A DNA stretch of 64,000 nt, from assembly GCF_001027925.1 (NCBI RefSeq), contig NZ_LECT01000036.1, positions 1 to 64,000 of the forward strand. Direction: 5' to 3'. Below the pieces are notes generated by a model. The model had not been told where the DNA came from. It searched no databases and saw only the letters and a program-made list of their open reading frames with translations. Origin of the DNA: Rhodopirellula islandica. GTDB taxonomy: Bacteria > Planctomycetota > Planctomycetia > Pirellulales > Pirellulaceae. Shown here piece after piece: positions 30,555 to 40,567 of the stretch. Both the position numbers and the translations under genes were made by a program. The first letter of the stretch is position 1; each line of letters starts with the position of its first letter.

Positions 30555-30589
30555 GAGGCTGTCGAATGCCACCGCTCCGCGGTTGGGGG
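30555..30589. repeat. 35-bp direct repeat, copy 2
   Basis: Second copy of the repeat at 29977-30011 (one mismatch), about 75 bp before the aspartate kinase stop. Confidence 0.75.
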
Positions 30590-30662
30590 GGCGTCTTGGC
30601 CTTCGTTGCATCGGAAATGGTTGCCAGGTGCAACCTGGCCGTCGGGCATCTCACCCACCACT

Positions 30663-32450
30663 TCAGTGCAGGGCTTCTGCGAAGGCTTGTTTGAGCCTGG
30701 CTGCGGCGTCCCCGGCTTGGTCGCTTTGGATGACCACGTTCACTTGCAGTTCGCTGGTCGCGATCATCTCGACGTTGATGCCGGCGCTGGCCAGTTGCTC
30801 GAACAGCACCGTGCCGACTTGCGTGTGGCTTCGCAGTCCGATGCCGCTGACACTGAGCTTGGTGATTCCGGACGCACCGCGTACGTCTCGCATTTCATGT
30901 TTGTCACAGATCGCTCGAGCGACCTTGGTGGCGGCATCCACATCGGCTTGTTCAACCGTGAAGCTGACGCTGGTGCTGCCGTGTTCGCCGTCGTAGCCTT
31001 GCACGATCATGTCGATGAAGATGCCAGCTTCACCGATCTGTTCAAAGATGTCGGCTGCCACACCGACTTGGTCCGGCACGCCGTCGAGTGTCACGCGAGC
31101 TTGTTCGGGCACGATGGAAATGTCGGTCAGTGTGAGCGCTTCCAACGCGTCGTTTTGCAAGCGAGAGACGACGTCGGCCACATCGGCTTCCTTGGCATGG
31201 CTGGCTTTGATTTCGTTCCATGTTTTTGCGTCGCTGGGACGCTTGTCCAATGAGAACGCTTCGTGCACCGCACGCAGGGCTGTGTTGGCTTGATCACGAG
31301 GAACCAAGCAGGAGATTTTGATCTCGCTGGTCGTGATCATGTGGATGTTGACCTTGGCCTCGGCCAGGGCTCGGAACATGCTGGCAGCGACGGCCTTTTG
31401 ATGGGCCATCCCCAGTCCCACGACGCTGACCTTGGAGACTTGATCGTCGTGGGTCACACCATCGGCACCGAGCGACGCCAGGATTCCCTCAAGTGCTGCG
31501 AGGGTTTTTTTGAGTTCGCCGCCCGCGACCGTGAACGACACATCGGCCTTGCCAGAGGAGCCCACGTTTTGGACGACCATGTCGACGGCCACCTTCTGCT
31601 CCGCGATCGCCGAGAAGATCTTTTGACTCATGCCAGGAACGTCTGGCACGCCCAACACGGTCACGCGAGCCTCATCGCGGGTCAACGCCGCGCCTGAGAC
31701 GGGAGCGGTCTCCGATTCGGGCTGGGCGACGATCATCGTGCCGTCTTGATCCGAGAAACTGCTGCGGACGTGGATCGGCACCTCAAATTTCTTCGCAAAT
31801 TCGATGGAGCGGGAGTGCATCACACCGGCACCCAACGAAGCGAGTTCCAGCATTTCGTCGTAGCTGATCACATCCACCCGGCGGGCTTCTGCCAGCAGTC
31901 GTGGGTCGGTGGTGTAAACGCCATCGACGTCCGTGTTGATTTCGCAAGCGTCCGCGCCCAGCACGGCCGCCAGTGCCACCGCGGTGGTGTCGCTGCCGCC
32001 TCGCCCGAGCGTCGTGATGTTCAAGTCATCGTCGATGCCTTGGAAACCCGCCGCGACGACGATGTTGCCAGCGTCGAGCAAGCGTTCGATGCGACCGGTG
32101 TCGATCGATTGAATGCGAGCCTTGCTGAAGCTGTTGTCGGTCTTTAGGCCGATTTGTCCGCCTGTCAGGCTAACCGCTTTTGATCCCATGTTGTGGATCG
32201 CCATCGCAACCAACGCCACGCTGACCTGTTCGCCGGTGCTGAGCAGCATGTCCATTTCGCGTGCCGGTGGTTCATCGCTGATTTGCGACGCCAGATCCAG
32301 CAGCGTGTCCGTGTTTTTGCCCATCGCACTGACAACCATCACGACTCGATGGCCGGCTTTTTGCGCACGAATAGCCTTCCGCGCTGCGGCACGAATCTTT
32401 TCAGTGTCGGCAACCGACGTGCCGCCAAATTTTTGAACGATCAGGGACAT
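30663..32450 (-). CDS. lysC: aspartate kinase with four ACT domains
   Basis: 595 residues. The kinase domain has KFGGTS at 7-12, GRGGSDTTAVALAA for ATP and INTDVDGVYTTDPR, and catalyses aspartate to aspartyl phosphate. In place of the usual two ACT domains there are two ACT pairs: about 265-405, and a second about 448-594 (ARVTLDGVPDQVGVAADIF, then KLSVSGIGLRSHTQVGTVLF). The four-ACT layout is known from cyanobacterial aspartate kinases and gives concerted Lys/Thr feedback. The ATG at 32450 starts MSLIVQKFGG as in the family. The next upstream gene on this strand is the PGM-like protein, 72 bp away. Confidence 0.95.
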   Translation of the reverse strand: MSLIVQKFGGTSVADTEKIRAAARKAIRAQKAGHRVVMVVSAMGKNTDTLLDLASQISDEPPAREMDMLLSTGEQVSVALVAMAIHNMGSKAVSLTGGQIGLKTDNSFSKARIQSIDTGRIERLLDAGNIVVAAGFQGIDDDLNITTLGRGGSDTTAVALAAVLGADACEINTDVDGVYTTDPRLLAEARRVDVISYDEMLELASLGAGVMHSRSIEFAKKFEVPIHVRSSFSDQDGTMIVAQPESETAPVSGAALTRDEARVTVLGVPDVPGMSQKIFSAIAEQKVAVDMVVQNVGSSGKADVSFTVAGGELKKTLAALEGILASLGADGVTHDDQVSKVSVVGLGMAHQKAVAASMFRALAEAKVNIHMITTSEIKISCLVPRDQANTALRAVHEAFSLDKRPSDAKTWNEIKASHAKEADVADVVSRLQNDALEALTLTDISIVPEQARVTLDGVPDQVGVAADIFEQIGEAGIFIDMIVQGYDGEHGSTSVSFTVEQADVDAATKVARAICDKHEMRDVRGASGITKLSVSGIGLRSHTQVGTVLFEQLASAGINVEMIATSELQVNVVIQSDQAGDAAARLKQAFAEALH

Positions 32451-32522
32451 GGAAGTGACGAAGCGAAACGGAAGGAAGGAGGGAAAGGGATTGGCAGTCC
32501 ATTTGCCAGCGGACCCGAAGGA

Positions 32523-33764
32523 TCAGCCTTTTTGAATGTAGGCGTCCATCATCGTCCAACCGGGATCGAACACCCATCCGGATGCCTTCGCGGCGATCTC
32601 GTCGAAGGTCGTCGCGGAGTCAGTTTCGATGCCGGTGCCGGCCATCGTCAGGGGCACGGGGCCGTGTGTGTGTTTCTTGGTCCGGCAAAACGTGGGGTGA
32701 TCGGGCAAGATCAACATGCGGTGTTCGTCGTGCTTGGAAAGAGCTTCCCAAAGCGGTGCAACGATGTGCTGGTCGATTTGCTGCAACGCTTCGATCTTGG
32801 CCTCGACGTTGCCCTCGTGAGAGGCTTCGTCAGGAGCTTCGATGTGGACGCAGACGAAATCATAGTCCGCGAGGGCTTGGATTGCCGCTTCGCCTTTGCC
32901 AGCGTAGTTCGTGTCGAGGTACCCGGTGGCACCTTCGACTTCGATCCGCGGCCAACCGGCAAGGGCACCGATGCCGCGAAGCAAGTCGACCGCGGTGATC
33001 ATCACGCCGCGAATGCCGTAGCGTTCCTCGAATGTCGACAATTGAGGCGCGCCGCCGGAGCTCCACAACCAAACGTGGGTCGCGACGTCTTTGCCGGCCG
33101 CTTTGCGAGCGACGTTGATCGGGTGTTTGGCCAAAATCTCCGCTGACGCATTCATCAGGTCCACCAAGATCTGGCTGCCGGGACCACGTGGGAAATCATC
33201 CATCACGCTGAGGTCAGTCAAATCGTGGGGTGCGCTGGATCGTGTCGCGTTGGTGAACGGCGAGGGGTGATCGGCGTCGCCGCGGTACAGCATCAAATTG
33301 CGATAGCTGACTCCGGGGACAAATTCCAATCGGCTGGCCAGGTCAGCGTTGCCCAGAGGTCCGTTTTCGGCGAACAATTCCTTCGACAAATCCGCGAGCA
33401 ACGTGGTGGCTTCTTCGGTGCTGATGTGATCGGCGGTGAAGTCGATCATGGTCTGGTCGCGAATGGTGACCAAATTGCATCGCACGGCGCAATCGTGAGG
33501 GCCCAATTCGATGCCCTGCGCGGCGGCTTCCAAAGGAGCTCGGCCGGTGAAGCACACATTGGGGTCGTACCCCAGCAGGCACAGGTTGGCGATTTCGCTG
33601 CCAGCAGGGAAATCAATCGGCGTGTTGTCGGTCACGCCAACACGGCCCAGCGAGGCGATCTGGTCCATCGCGGGCAGGTTGGCGGCTTGCAGAGGTGTGC
33701 GTCCGTTCAGTGGTTCGAGCGGTTCGTCGGCACAGCCGTCGGGGATAATCAGGACATATTTCAT
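32523..33764 (-). CDS. archaeal-type phosphoglycerate mutase homolog (proposed homoserine kinase)
   Basis: 413 residues of the alkaline-phosphatase superfamily, ApgM branch. Metal ligands begin with IPDGCADEP (D9), and the phosphoryl-transfer Ser sits in PAGSEIANLCLLGYDP (S56). The later ligands are in HIEAPDEASHEGN and LPDHPTFCRTKKHT. Members of this branch are either cofactor-independent phosphoglycerate mutases or the TIGR02535 'proposed homoserine kinase', which was put forward because it clusters with threonine-pathway genes in genomes lacking ThrB. Here it sits directly upstream of aspartate kinase, which favours the second reading. The sequence alone cannot separate the two. Confidence 0.8.
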   Translation of the reverse strand: MKYVLIIPDGCADEPLEPLNGRTPLQAANLPAMDQIASLGRVGVTDNTPIDFPAGSEIANLCLLGYDPNVCFTGRAPLEAAAQGIELGPHDCAVRCNLVTIRDQTMIDFTADHISTEEATTLLADLSKELFAENGPLGNADLASRLEFVPGVSYRNLMLYRGDADHPSPFTNATRSSAPHDLTDLSVMDDFPRGPGSQILVDLMNASAEILAKHPINVARKAAGKDVATHVWLWSSGGAPQLSTFEERYGIRGVMITAVDLLRGIGALAGWPRIEVEGATGYLDTNYAGKGEAAIQALADYDFVCVHIEAPDEASHEGNVEAKIEALQQIDQHIVAPLWEALSKHDEHRMLILPDHPTFCRTKKHTHGPVPLTMAGTGIETDSATTFDEIAAKASGWVFDPGWTMMDAYIQKG

Positions 33765-34199
33765 GGCGAAGGCTCCGCCTGGATGGTCGAAAGAATTGCG
33801 GCAGTTTCGTTGAACGCCCGCGAAAACGAAAGGGCCCGACCCAAACCGATGTCGCGGGAACCCGCAAAATCGATCTTATCGTCGTCTCCGTTGCTGCCGG
33901 ATCGACCGATACAGACCGACGCGGCAGCAGCGGACTTGCGCCAGTCAAGCAAAAATCGGTGGTGAAGAGGGAGGGGGTGACCCATCCTTGAGAGGACACA
34001 GAGATCCTTCTCGTTCCAGGTCCATTGTTAAACGATGCATTCTGCCCCACCACCATCCGATTCCCCATCGGCGACTGGCCTTTATTCAGGCCCGTCTTCG
34101 GCATGCACATGGGAACAATCCGCCGAACCGGTGGCCCTCGCGGTGAGAACTTCCGCTGACGTCCGCCATTTGGCTCGCGCTGTCCGCAAGGGACGCAAT

Positions 34200-35354
34200 G
34201 TGTCCCCGATCGTGGCCGCGTCAGAGGAGCCCGGCCAAGACCCCAGTGGGTCTGGTGCCGGTGAGTCTTCCTCGTCGCTGAAGCCACATCGCCGGATTCT
34301 GGAACTCGACGCGCTGCGTGCGATGGCCGCGATCAATTTGGTGCTGTTCCACTTCACGCACGTTTACGCGGTCAAGTTTGGCTTCTCCAGTCCGCTGGGC
34401 GGGGAGTGGCCCTACGGTGCCTACGGCGTCGAGCTGTTCTTCATCCTCAGCGGTTTCGTCAACAGCATGTCGCTGATGCGTCGTGGAAAGCCCACCGACT
34501 TCGTGGCCGCTCGACTGATTCGAATCGTGCCGCTGTTCCTGATGGTGATTTTCGCGAACCTTTGGATCGTGACGTTTGCCCCGTTGAATGGGCAGCCGAT
34601 TTCGACGCAGCAGTTCCTGGCGAATTTGACCTTGATGCCGCGAGTCTTCGGCTACGAGTGCATCGATCCCGTGATGTGGACCTTGCAAGTCGAGATGATG
34701 TTCTACTTCGTCTTGGTGACGCTGTTCTGCAAAGGCTACTTGCAACGCTACTTCGTCGGTTGGGGATCGTTGCTCGCCGCTTCATTGGTGCTGTGTCCCG
34801 CGTTGGATGCAGCTCAGGCCAGCTATGGTGACACGTCCATGTTCGCTGCTCTGACAGCGGTCAGGCATCTGCTGGTGCTCGACTTCGCGCCGCTGTTTGC
34901 GATCGGGTTCTTGCTGTACATGATCAAGACCGGTGTCGGGGCGAAGTGGCAGAACTTGCTGGGCATCGTCGTTGCCGCGGGAGTCTTCCACAGCATCGAT
35001 CACGGCAAGCACAACCCGGCTGCGACGGCCCTGATCATCGGCTTGGTCACGATGGCCGCCTACGGAAAAATTCCCGTCTTGCGGCTGAAACCTTTCGTGG
35101 CCATCAGTTCGATCTCGTACGCGTTGTACCTGTGTCACAACAATCTGGGCTGCACGTTGCTGCATGCCTTTGATCAAGCCGGCCTGCCACCGATCGTGTG
35201 TTTGGCGATCGTGATCGGGTTCTCATTCGCTTTGGCCTGGATGGTGACCGTTTGGATCGAGCAACCGATCACGAAGGCACTGCGTCGCTTGTACGCCAAT
35301 GTGTCCGTGCGACTACGTCGGCCATCATCCGTCACCGAACCAGCCATCAGCTGA
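34200..35354 (+). CDS. acyltransferase 3 family membrane protein (OafA-like)
   Basis: About 384 residues from the GTG at 34200, chosen because AAGGGA lies six bases upstream and the length then fits the family. An ATG at 34035 would add 55 Ser/Pro-rich residues. The ordered part starts LELDALRAMAAINLVLFHF (acyltransferase-3 motif with the catalytic His in the first helix), then ELFFILSGFVNSM and about ten membrane helices. It probably O-acylates a surface or lipid-linked sugar. Divergent from the PGM-like gene; no neighbouring polysaccharide genes. Confidence 0.85.
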   Translation: MSPIVAASEEPGQDPSGSGAGESSSSLKPHRRILELDALRAMAAINLVLFHFTHVYAVKFGFSSPLGGEWPYGAYGVELFFILSGFVNSMSLMRRGKPTDFVAARLIRIVPLFLMVIFANLWIVTFAPLNGQPISTQQFLANLTLMPRVFGYECIDPVMWTLQVEMMFYFVLVTLFCKGYLQRYFVGWGSLLAASLVLCPALDAAQASYGDTSMFAALTAVRHLLVLDFAPLFAIGFLLYMIKTGVGAKWQNLLGIVVAAGVFHSIDHGKHNPAATALIIGLVTMAAYGKIPVLRLKPFVAISSISYALYLCHNNLGCTLLHAFDQAGLPPIVCLAIVIGFSFALAWMVTVWIEQPITKALRRLYANVSVRLRRPSSVTEPAIS

Positions 35355-35412
35355 TTCGTCGTCGCCCACAATCATGTCGCCCATCGACTCCGCTCGATGG
35401 AACCGGTAACGC

Positions 35413-35474
35413 GTAGCCGGATTCGCCAGAATTCGGACACGAACACGAACCGAATTCTTGGCGAATCCGGCTAC
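35413..35474. terminator. long hairpin in convergent gap (bidirectional terminator or palindromic repeat)
   Basis: The arms 35413-35436 and 35450-35474 are inverted repeats with a single-base bulge (GTAGCCGGATTCGCCA...TGGCGAATCCGGCTAC) and a 13-base loop. It lies between the convergent acyltransferase and leuS stops. No T-run on either side, so it may be a dispersed palindrome that doubles as a transcription end. Confidence 0.55.
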
Positions 35475-35498
35475 CTTGGCCTACGTTCGCTCACCGGG

Positions 35499-38351
35499 TC
35501 ACTTGACGACCAGGTTCACCATTCGGCCGGGGACCGCGATCGTCTTGACGACCTTTTTATCGCCGATCGCGTTTTGAACCGCGGGGTCTGCCAGCGCTGC
35601 TTCGCCCATTTCATTGGGCTTGGCATCGGGTGACAACGAGATCTTCGCTTTCAGCTTGCCATTGATCTGAACCGGGATCTCGATGCTGGACTGGACCAAC
35701 GCGGCTTCGTCCCATTGCGGCCATGGCTGCAACGAAATCGATTCGTTGTGACCCAGGTGCTTCCACAGTTCTTCGCACAAGTGAGGTGCGTAAGGCGCCA
35801 GCAAGATCAGGAACGATTCCATCGCTTCGCGTGGTCGTGTTTCGCAGCGGGTGAAGTGATTGGTGAATTCCATCATCTTCGCAATTGCGGTGTTGAAGCT
35901 CATCGCTTCGTTGTCTTCGGTGACCTTCTTAATCGTTTGGTGCAGCACGCGAAGTTGTTCTTCATCGCAGGGCGTGTCCACCACCGCGGCGGAAACCTGC
36001 AGCTCGTCTTCAGGTTCGTCGATGATCATCCGCCAGACGCGATCGAGGAAGCTGCGAACGCCGCCGACGCCGTTCATCGCCCAAGGCTTGGTTGCTTCCA
36101 ACGGGCCCATGAACATCTCGTACAAACGCAGCGAGTCCGCTCCATAATCGCGAACGACCGAGTCGGGGTTGACCACGTTGCCGCGGCTTTTGCTCATCTT
36201 GAACGCGCGGCTATCGACCTTGATCGAGGCGTCCGACGCCAAGACAAAGCCTTCGCCTTTCTTGATGACTTCTTCTTCGGTCAACGAAACGATCTCGACC
36301 TGTTCGCCAGTGGCTTTGCTGACACGGTTGCCCTCGGCGTCTTTTTTGACGTCTTTGGTGGAGACGTGTTTGCCGGACGGATCCACGAAGCTGGTGAATT
36401 CCACTTCGCCCAGAATCATGCCTTGGTTGACCAGCTTGCCAAACGGTTCGGGGCAAGACACATGCCCGCGATCGAACAGGACCTTGTGCCAGAACCGTGA
36501 GTACAACAAGTGCAGCACAGCGTGTTCCGCACCGCCGACATACAAGTCGACTGGCATCCAGTCCTTTTCCTTTTGTGGATCGATCAGCGCGTCGCTGTTC
36601 TTGGGGTCGATGTACCGCAGGTAGTACCAGCATGAACCGGCCCACTGAGGCATCGTGTTGGTTTCGCGGCGATAGCGTTTGCCGTCGAGCTCCACGATCA
36701 ACCAATCGTCGTCGGCTTTCGCCAGCGGTGGCTCAGGGCGACCGTGCGGTTTGAAGTCAGCCAGTTCTGGCAACGTCACCGGCAATTGATCATCGGGTAC
36801 CAAGCGACGCACGCCGGTCGCATTGCCTTCCGAGTCGATCTCGTGCAGGACCGGGAACGGCTCGCCCCAGAAACGTTGTCGGCTGAACAACCAATCCCGC
36901 AACTTGTAATTGACGGCTTCGCAGGCCAAGCCTTGTTGGGCCAATTCCGCGGTCAAAGCGGCTTTGACTTCCGCGGTCGTCTTGCCATCGTACTCGCCGC
37001 TGTTGATCGCGACGCCTTCTGCGGCGAAGCAAGCTTTGCCAGCCAAGATTTCTTCGCGTTGTTTGTGGTCCGCAGGAGGATCCACCACGGGGATCACAGG
37101 CAAGTCAAACGCCACGGCGAATTCAAAATCTCGTTCGTCGTGAGCGGGAACGGCCATGATCGCGCCGGTTCCATAACCCGCCAAAACATAATCCGCGACC
37201 CAAATCGGGATGCTGCGTCCGTCCGCTGGGTTGATCGCGTGCGAACCCGTGAACACGCCTGTCTTGGCTCGATCGCCATCGGTTCGTTCGCGGTCACTTT
37301 TGAACGAAGCCTTTTCGCGATAGGCGTCGACCTCGGCCTTTTGTTCCGGTTTGACCAGCACATCGATCAGTGGGTGTTCCGGCGCGACGACCATGTAGGT
37401 CGCTCCGAACAAGGTGTCGGGACGCGTTGTGTAAACACGCAAGCAATCCTTGCCGGGGTCGGCTGGGAAGCCTTCCGATTCTCGAGCACGCTTGAACGCG
37501 ACGAATGGTCCGGTGTCGTCCCCGACGGCGCCGCGTTGCAAGTAGAAATCGACTTCGCCACCGGTGCTGCGACCGATCCAGTCGGATTGCAATTTCTTGA
37601 TGCCGGAGGGCCAATCCACGTTCGCCAATCCGTCCAACAATCGTTCCGCGTAATCGGTGATCCGCAACATCCATTGCCGCAGCGGGATCCGCTTGACCGG
37701 GTGCCCACCGACTTCGCTCTTGCCATCGACCACTTCTTCGTTGGCCAGCACCGTGCCCAGTTTCGGGCACCAGTTCACCAAGGCGTCGTCCAGGTAAGCC
37801 AAGCGGTTTGAGTCGCGATACTGCTCGATTGCCAATTTGCCTTCCGCGGTGACTTCCGCGGGGATCGGCAACTCCGCAATCGGGCGGCCTTTTTGTTGCT
37901 CGTGATCGAACCAAGTGTCGTACAACACGCCGAAGATCCACTGCGTCCAACGAAAGTACTCTTCGTCCGTCGTCGCCAAGACCCGATCCCAGTCGTAGCT
38001 GAAACCGAGCATCTTCAATTGACGAGTGAAGTTGTCGATGTTGCGTTGGGTTTGAACGCGAGGGTGTTCGCCCGTCTTGATCGCGTGCTCTTCCGCGGGC
38101 AATCCAAACGCATCGAATCCCATCGGGTGCAAAACCGCTTCCCCGCGAGCCCGAGCGAAACGCGAGACGATGTCGGTCGCCGTGTAACCTTCCGGGTGTC
38201 CAACGTGCAGCCCGTCGCCGCTGGGGTAGGGGAACATGTCCAGCACGTAGCGTTTCTTCTGGCCGACCTGATCGGGCGTGGCGAAAGTGTGGTGTTCGTC
38301 CCAGTAAGCTTGCCAGCGAGGTTCAATTTCGTTGGGGTTGTAGCGGACCAT
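35499..38351 (-). CDS. leuS: leucine-tRNA ligase
   Basis: A 950-residue class I synthetase that charges tRNA-Leu. HIGH-type motif [12 protein letters not shown] (49-60), the CP1 editing domain with the threonine-rich region ([19 protein letters not shown]), the leucine-specific insert, and [13 protein letters not shown] in the catalytic loop. The anticodon-binding and C-terminal domains are complete. The 3' half contains a lysine/aspartate-rich insertion ([20 protein letters not shown]) just before KMSKS that is common in this bacterial branch. The ATG at 38351 gives [14 protein letters not shown], the normal start. Confidence 0.97.
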   Translation of the reverse strand: MVRYNPNEIEPRWQAYWDEHHTFATPDQVGQKKRYVLDMFPYPSGDGLHVGHPEGYTATDIVSRFARARGEAVLHPMGFDAFGLPAEEHAIKTGEHPRVQTQRNIDNFTRQLKMLGFSYDWDRVLATTDEEYFRWTQWIFGVLYDTWFDHEQQKGRPIAELPIPAEVTAEGKLAIEQYRDSNRLAYLDDALVNWCPKLGTVLANEEVVDGKSEVGGHPVKRIPLRQWMLRITDYAERLLDGLANVDWPSGIKKLQSDWIGRSTGGEVDFYLQRGAVGDDTGPFVAFKRARESEGFPADPGKDCLRVYTTRPDTLFGATYMVVAPEHPLIDVLVKPEQKAEVDAYREKASFKSDRERTDGDRAKTGVFTGSHAINPADGRSIPIWVADYVLAGYGTGAIMAVPAHDERDFEFAVAFDLPVIPVVDPPADHKQREEILAGKACFAAEGVAINSGEYDGKTTAEVKAALTAELAQQGLACEAVNYKLRDWLFSRQRFWGEPFPVLHEIDSEGNATGVRRLVPDDQLPVTLPELADFKPHGRPEPPLAKADDDWLIVELDGKRYRRETNTMPQWAGSCWYYLRYIDPKNSDALIDPQKEKDWMPVDLYVGGAEHAVLHLLYSRFWHKVLFDRGHVSCPEPFGKLVNQGMILGEVEFTSFVDPSGKHVSTKDVKKDAEGNRVSKATGEQVEIVSLTEEEVIKKGEGFVLASDASIKVDSRAFKMSKSRGNVVNPDSVVRDYGADSLRLYEMFMGPLEATKPWAMNGVGGVRSFLDRVWRMIIDEPEDELQVSAAVVDTPCDEEQLRVLHQTIKKVTEDNEAMSFNTAIAKMMEFTNHFTRCETRPREAMESFLILLAPYAPHLCEELWKHLGHNESISLQPWPQWDEAALVQSSIEIPVQINGKLKAKISLSPDAKPNEMGEAALADPAVQNAIGDKKVVKTIAVPGRMVNLVVK

Positions 38352-38653
38352 GTCGTCTTAGCGATGCGGGGAAGGGCAGGGCAGAGCAGGGCAGGGCACT
38401 CGAGATGAAAAAAACGACCACCTTGCGTTGCAAACAGGTTCCCTCAGGGGGCGTTTTCGGGCAAGCGGTCTGGTGCGAGAGCTGCTCCGGCAAGTTCGCT
38501 TGCGTTGCCAAGTCGCTGCCGGATGGGCGTCGCAAAGCCTCCTTCATTCGGCCTGCGCAGACCGGAATCGCCACGACGGGACCCGTGACAAAGGCCGTCT
38601 GCGTCCGCACCCAAGTAGGCCGGATCAAGCCACTCCGGCAAGTCCGCTGCCTG
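38352..38653. other. leuS upstream gap, GC-rich, no gene
   Basis: About 300 bp between leuS and the downstream end of the next minus-strand gene. It contains two imperfect copies of a 'CTCCGGCAAGTTCGCT'-like sequence (near 38484 and 38632) and chance frames only. The leuS promoter must be here; no clear -35/-10 was identified. Confidence 0.4.
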
Positions 38654-39697
38654 CTAAGTGATGCCTAGCACGCGGACGACAACCAGCACGCCTGCCGCGA
38701 CCACCAGGCTCACGGCCGCCGTTCGCCGCAGCCAGACTCCGGCGGGTTGGGTCACCGCGACCCATTCGGCCCGAAACGCCATTTCTGTCCAGTTGTCGCC
38801 CTTGTCTGGGGACTGCAACGCTTCCGCTTTCTGATCGCGGATGCCCAGCGAAGCCAGTTCCAGCCGGCGGACCGGCGAGGCGTCGAGCCAAGTCCAGCCC
38901 GAGATCGCGACCATGAGTGCCACGCCAATGGCCCATGCCCAGGCGCGAGTCGGCCACGAGATGGGCAGCGTGTTCACTTCGATGGTCTTGGCAAACATCG
39001 CGATCCGCTCCGCGTTGGCTCGCTCGTACCCCGCCAGCCATTCGTTGGTGCGGGTTGTTTCGCTCTGCCAAAACGCAGCCCACTTGGACGCTTTGGAGGG
39101 AGGTTGGGAAGTCGAGTCGGAAGTCGAGTGGCTGGCCAATCGAAGCGGCGACTCGGAATCGCTTTCGTGCGAAGCGACTTGGTTTTGTTCGGCTTTCGCG
39201 TAGAAGGCCGCCACCTCACTCCGCCACCGCACCCATCCCACATTGGCGGATGCTTTGGGCTGTTGAGCGTCCAGCAGTCGCGTGCGGAACCCGTCCACGT
39301 TGTCGCCGGTGACAACGCGATGCGACCAGACGTTCGCGTTGGGACCTGTTTCAGAAGATCCAGCGCGAACCGGTTGCGGATAAGAAACCCGATGCCGGCT
39401 CGGCTGCGGCGGCCAGATCGCCATCACCAGCGTGAAACTGGCGATCGACGTGATCGCGATGCCGACGAGCGGGTTGCGTGTTAGGATTCTCAATGCAGCG
39501 AACTTGCCAGACACGAAACGATGCCACTGAAAATGCGAGGGATCGGCGGTTCGAACGTGCTCGCAGAAATCTCGAGACCGTCCATCTTGATGATCGGCCG
39601 GTTCCACTTCGGTGATCCAGGAAACTTGAAACGATTGTGACAACCTTGCCTCCGTCAGGTCCCACCACTCCCCCCACCACCCGTTCTTTGCGGTCAC
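38654..39697 (-). CDS. membrane protein of unknown function
   Basis: 347 residues if the GTG at 39697 is the start. Predicted helices are NPLVGIAITSIASFTLVMAI (about 94-113), AWAIGVALMVAISGWTWL (about 250) and a C-terminal TAAVSLVVAAGVLVVV. In between is a soluble Ser-rich region. I do not recognise the family. The 5' end overlaps trpF by about 60 bp on the opposite strand, and neither start has a strong ribosome-binding site, so a shorter product beginning near the first membrane helix is possible. Confidence 0.6.
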   Translation of the reverse strand: MTAKNGWWGEWWDLTEARLSQSFQVSWITEVEPADHQDGRSRDFCEHVRTADPSHFQWHRFVSGKFAALRILTRNPLVGIAITSIASFTLVMAIWPPQPSRHRVSYPQPVRAGSSETGPNANVWSHRVVTGDNVDGFRTRLLDAQQPKASANVGWVRWRSEVAAFYAKAEQNQVASHESDSESPLRLASHSTSDSTSQPPSKASKWAAFWQSETTRTNEWLAGYERANAERIAMFAKTIEVNTLPISWPTRAWAWAIGVALMVAISGWTWLDASPVRRLELASLGIRDQKAEALQSPDKGDNWTEMAFRAEWVAVTQPAGVWLRRTAAVSLVVAAGVLVVVRVLGIT

Positions 39698-40374
39698 CGT
39701 TCGCGATCAAAATCTGCGGCATGCGAAGCGTGCAGGACGTATGGGCCGTTGCCGATGCGGGAGCGGACGCGGTGGGGCTGAACTTTTACGGACCCAGCGT
39801 CCGATCGCTCAACCCCGATGCTGACGAAACATTCCAGATCAATGACGCGGCTCGCCAAGCGGGGTTGATTCAGGTCGGATTGTTCGTCAACCATGACTTG
39901 GCATTCATCCAGCGGGTGGTTGAATCGTTGCAGCTTGATTGGATCCAGTTGCATGGTGACGAGCCCGTGACACTGGCCGAGGAACTGATCCGCCGTGGCG
40001 GGCGAGTCCTGAGAGCGATCCGGTTGCCGCGCGGGAATCTCGAGCCCGGGCAGATTGATGCCGCGATCGGTCAATGGAATGACGCGGGTGTTTCACTGTT
40101 GCTCGACGCGGACGCGGGGGCCTCGTTCGGCGGAGGCGGCCAGTCGCTGGATTGGCCCAGCATTCGAGATTGGGCGGATCGCCGCGGCGAATCAGCGGCC
40201 GGGTGGGTGTTGGCTGGCGGCCTGAATCCCGAAAACGTGCCAGAAGCGATTCGGATCAGTGGAGCGACCAGCGTCGACGTTGCCAGCGGCGTCGAGCAGC
40301 CCAAGGGGCAGAAAAACGCCGAGAAAATCCGCCAATTCGTCGCAGCCGTCCGGCGGGGTGAGGAAGCTCTGTGA
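39637..40374 (+). CDS. trpF: phosphoribosylanthranilate isomerase
   Basis: 245 residues from a GTG. TIM-barrel enzyme of tryptophan synthesis (N-(5-phosphoribosyl)anthranilate to CdRP). The active-site Cys lies in IKICGM (C27), the catalytic Asp in LLLDADAG, and the phosphate loop in LAGGLNPENVPEAI and SVDVASGVE. The first 20 residues are Pro/Thr-rich and poorly conserved-looking, so translation may begin later (a TTG at 39687 sits seven codons before KICG). It stands alone, without other trp genes. tRNA-Leu follows 76 bp after the stop. Confidence 0.93.
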   Translation: MTTLPPSGPTTPPTTRSLRSPFAIKICGMRSVQDVWAVADAGADAVGLNFYGPSVRSLNPDADETFQINDAARQAGLIQVGLFVNHDLAFIQRVVESLQLDWIQLHGDEPVTLAEELIRRGGRVLRAIRLPRGNLEPGQIDAAIGQWNDAGVSLLLDADAGASFGGGGQSLDWPSIRDWADRRGESAAGWVLAGGLNPENVPEAIRISGATSVDVASGVEQPKGQKNAEKIRQFVAAVRRGEEAL

Positions 40375-40450
40375 ATCCAGGCTGACTGGGCGTTGACGTC
40401 GGACGGATTTGTGCCAAACTTTGCCACCCAGTCAAAGACCAACACAGCTC

Positions 40451-40535
<85 letters not shown>

Positions 40536-40542
40536 TCCAAAG

Positions 40543-40567
40543 AACCCCGTGATTCACGGGGTTTTTT
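40543..40567 (+). terminator. rho-independent terminator of tRNA-Leu
   Basis: Nine-base-pair stem AACCCCGTG/CACGGGGTT with a 3-base loop, followed by six T residues, seven bases after the tRNA. Confidence 0.9.

Larger units (their letters stand above)
29941..30662. other. 720-bp repeat-rich convergent gap
   Basis: No convincing gene between the cytochrome and the aspartate kinase (both 3' ends). The gap contains a 35-bp direct repeat with one mismatch (29977-30011 and 30555-30589), a 19-bp tandem pair CGCCCCGGATGGGGCCGTC (30118-30136 and 30190-30208), the 27-bp repeat (30224-30250) and a full palindromic element (30259-30387). Confidence 0.7.

Noticed and set aside
29941-30662. CRISPR array suggested by several short repeats
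   Set aside because: The repeats differ in sequence and length, spacing is irregular, and there are no cas genes.
38405-38668. Plus-strand frames upstream of leuS
   Set aside because: Repeat-like GC-rich sequence, overlapping frames on both strands and no ribosome-binding site.
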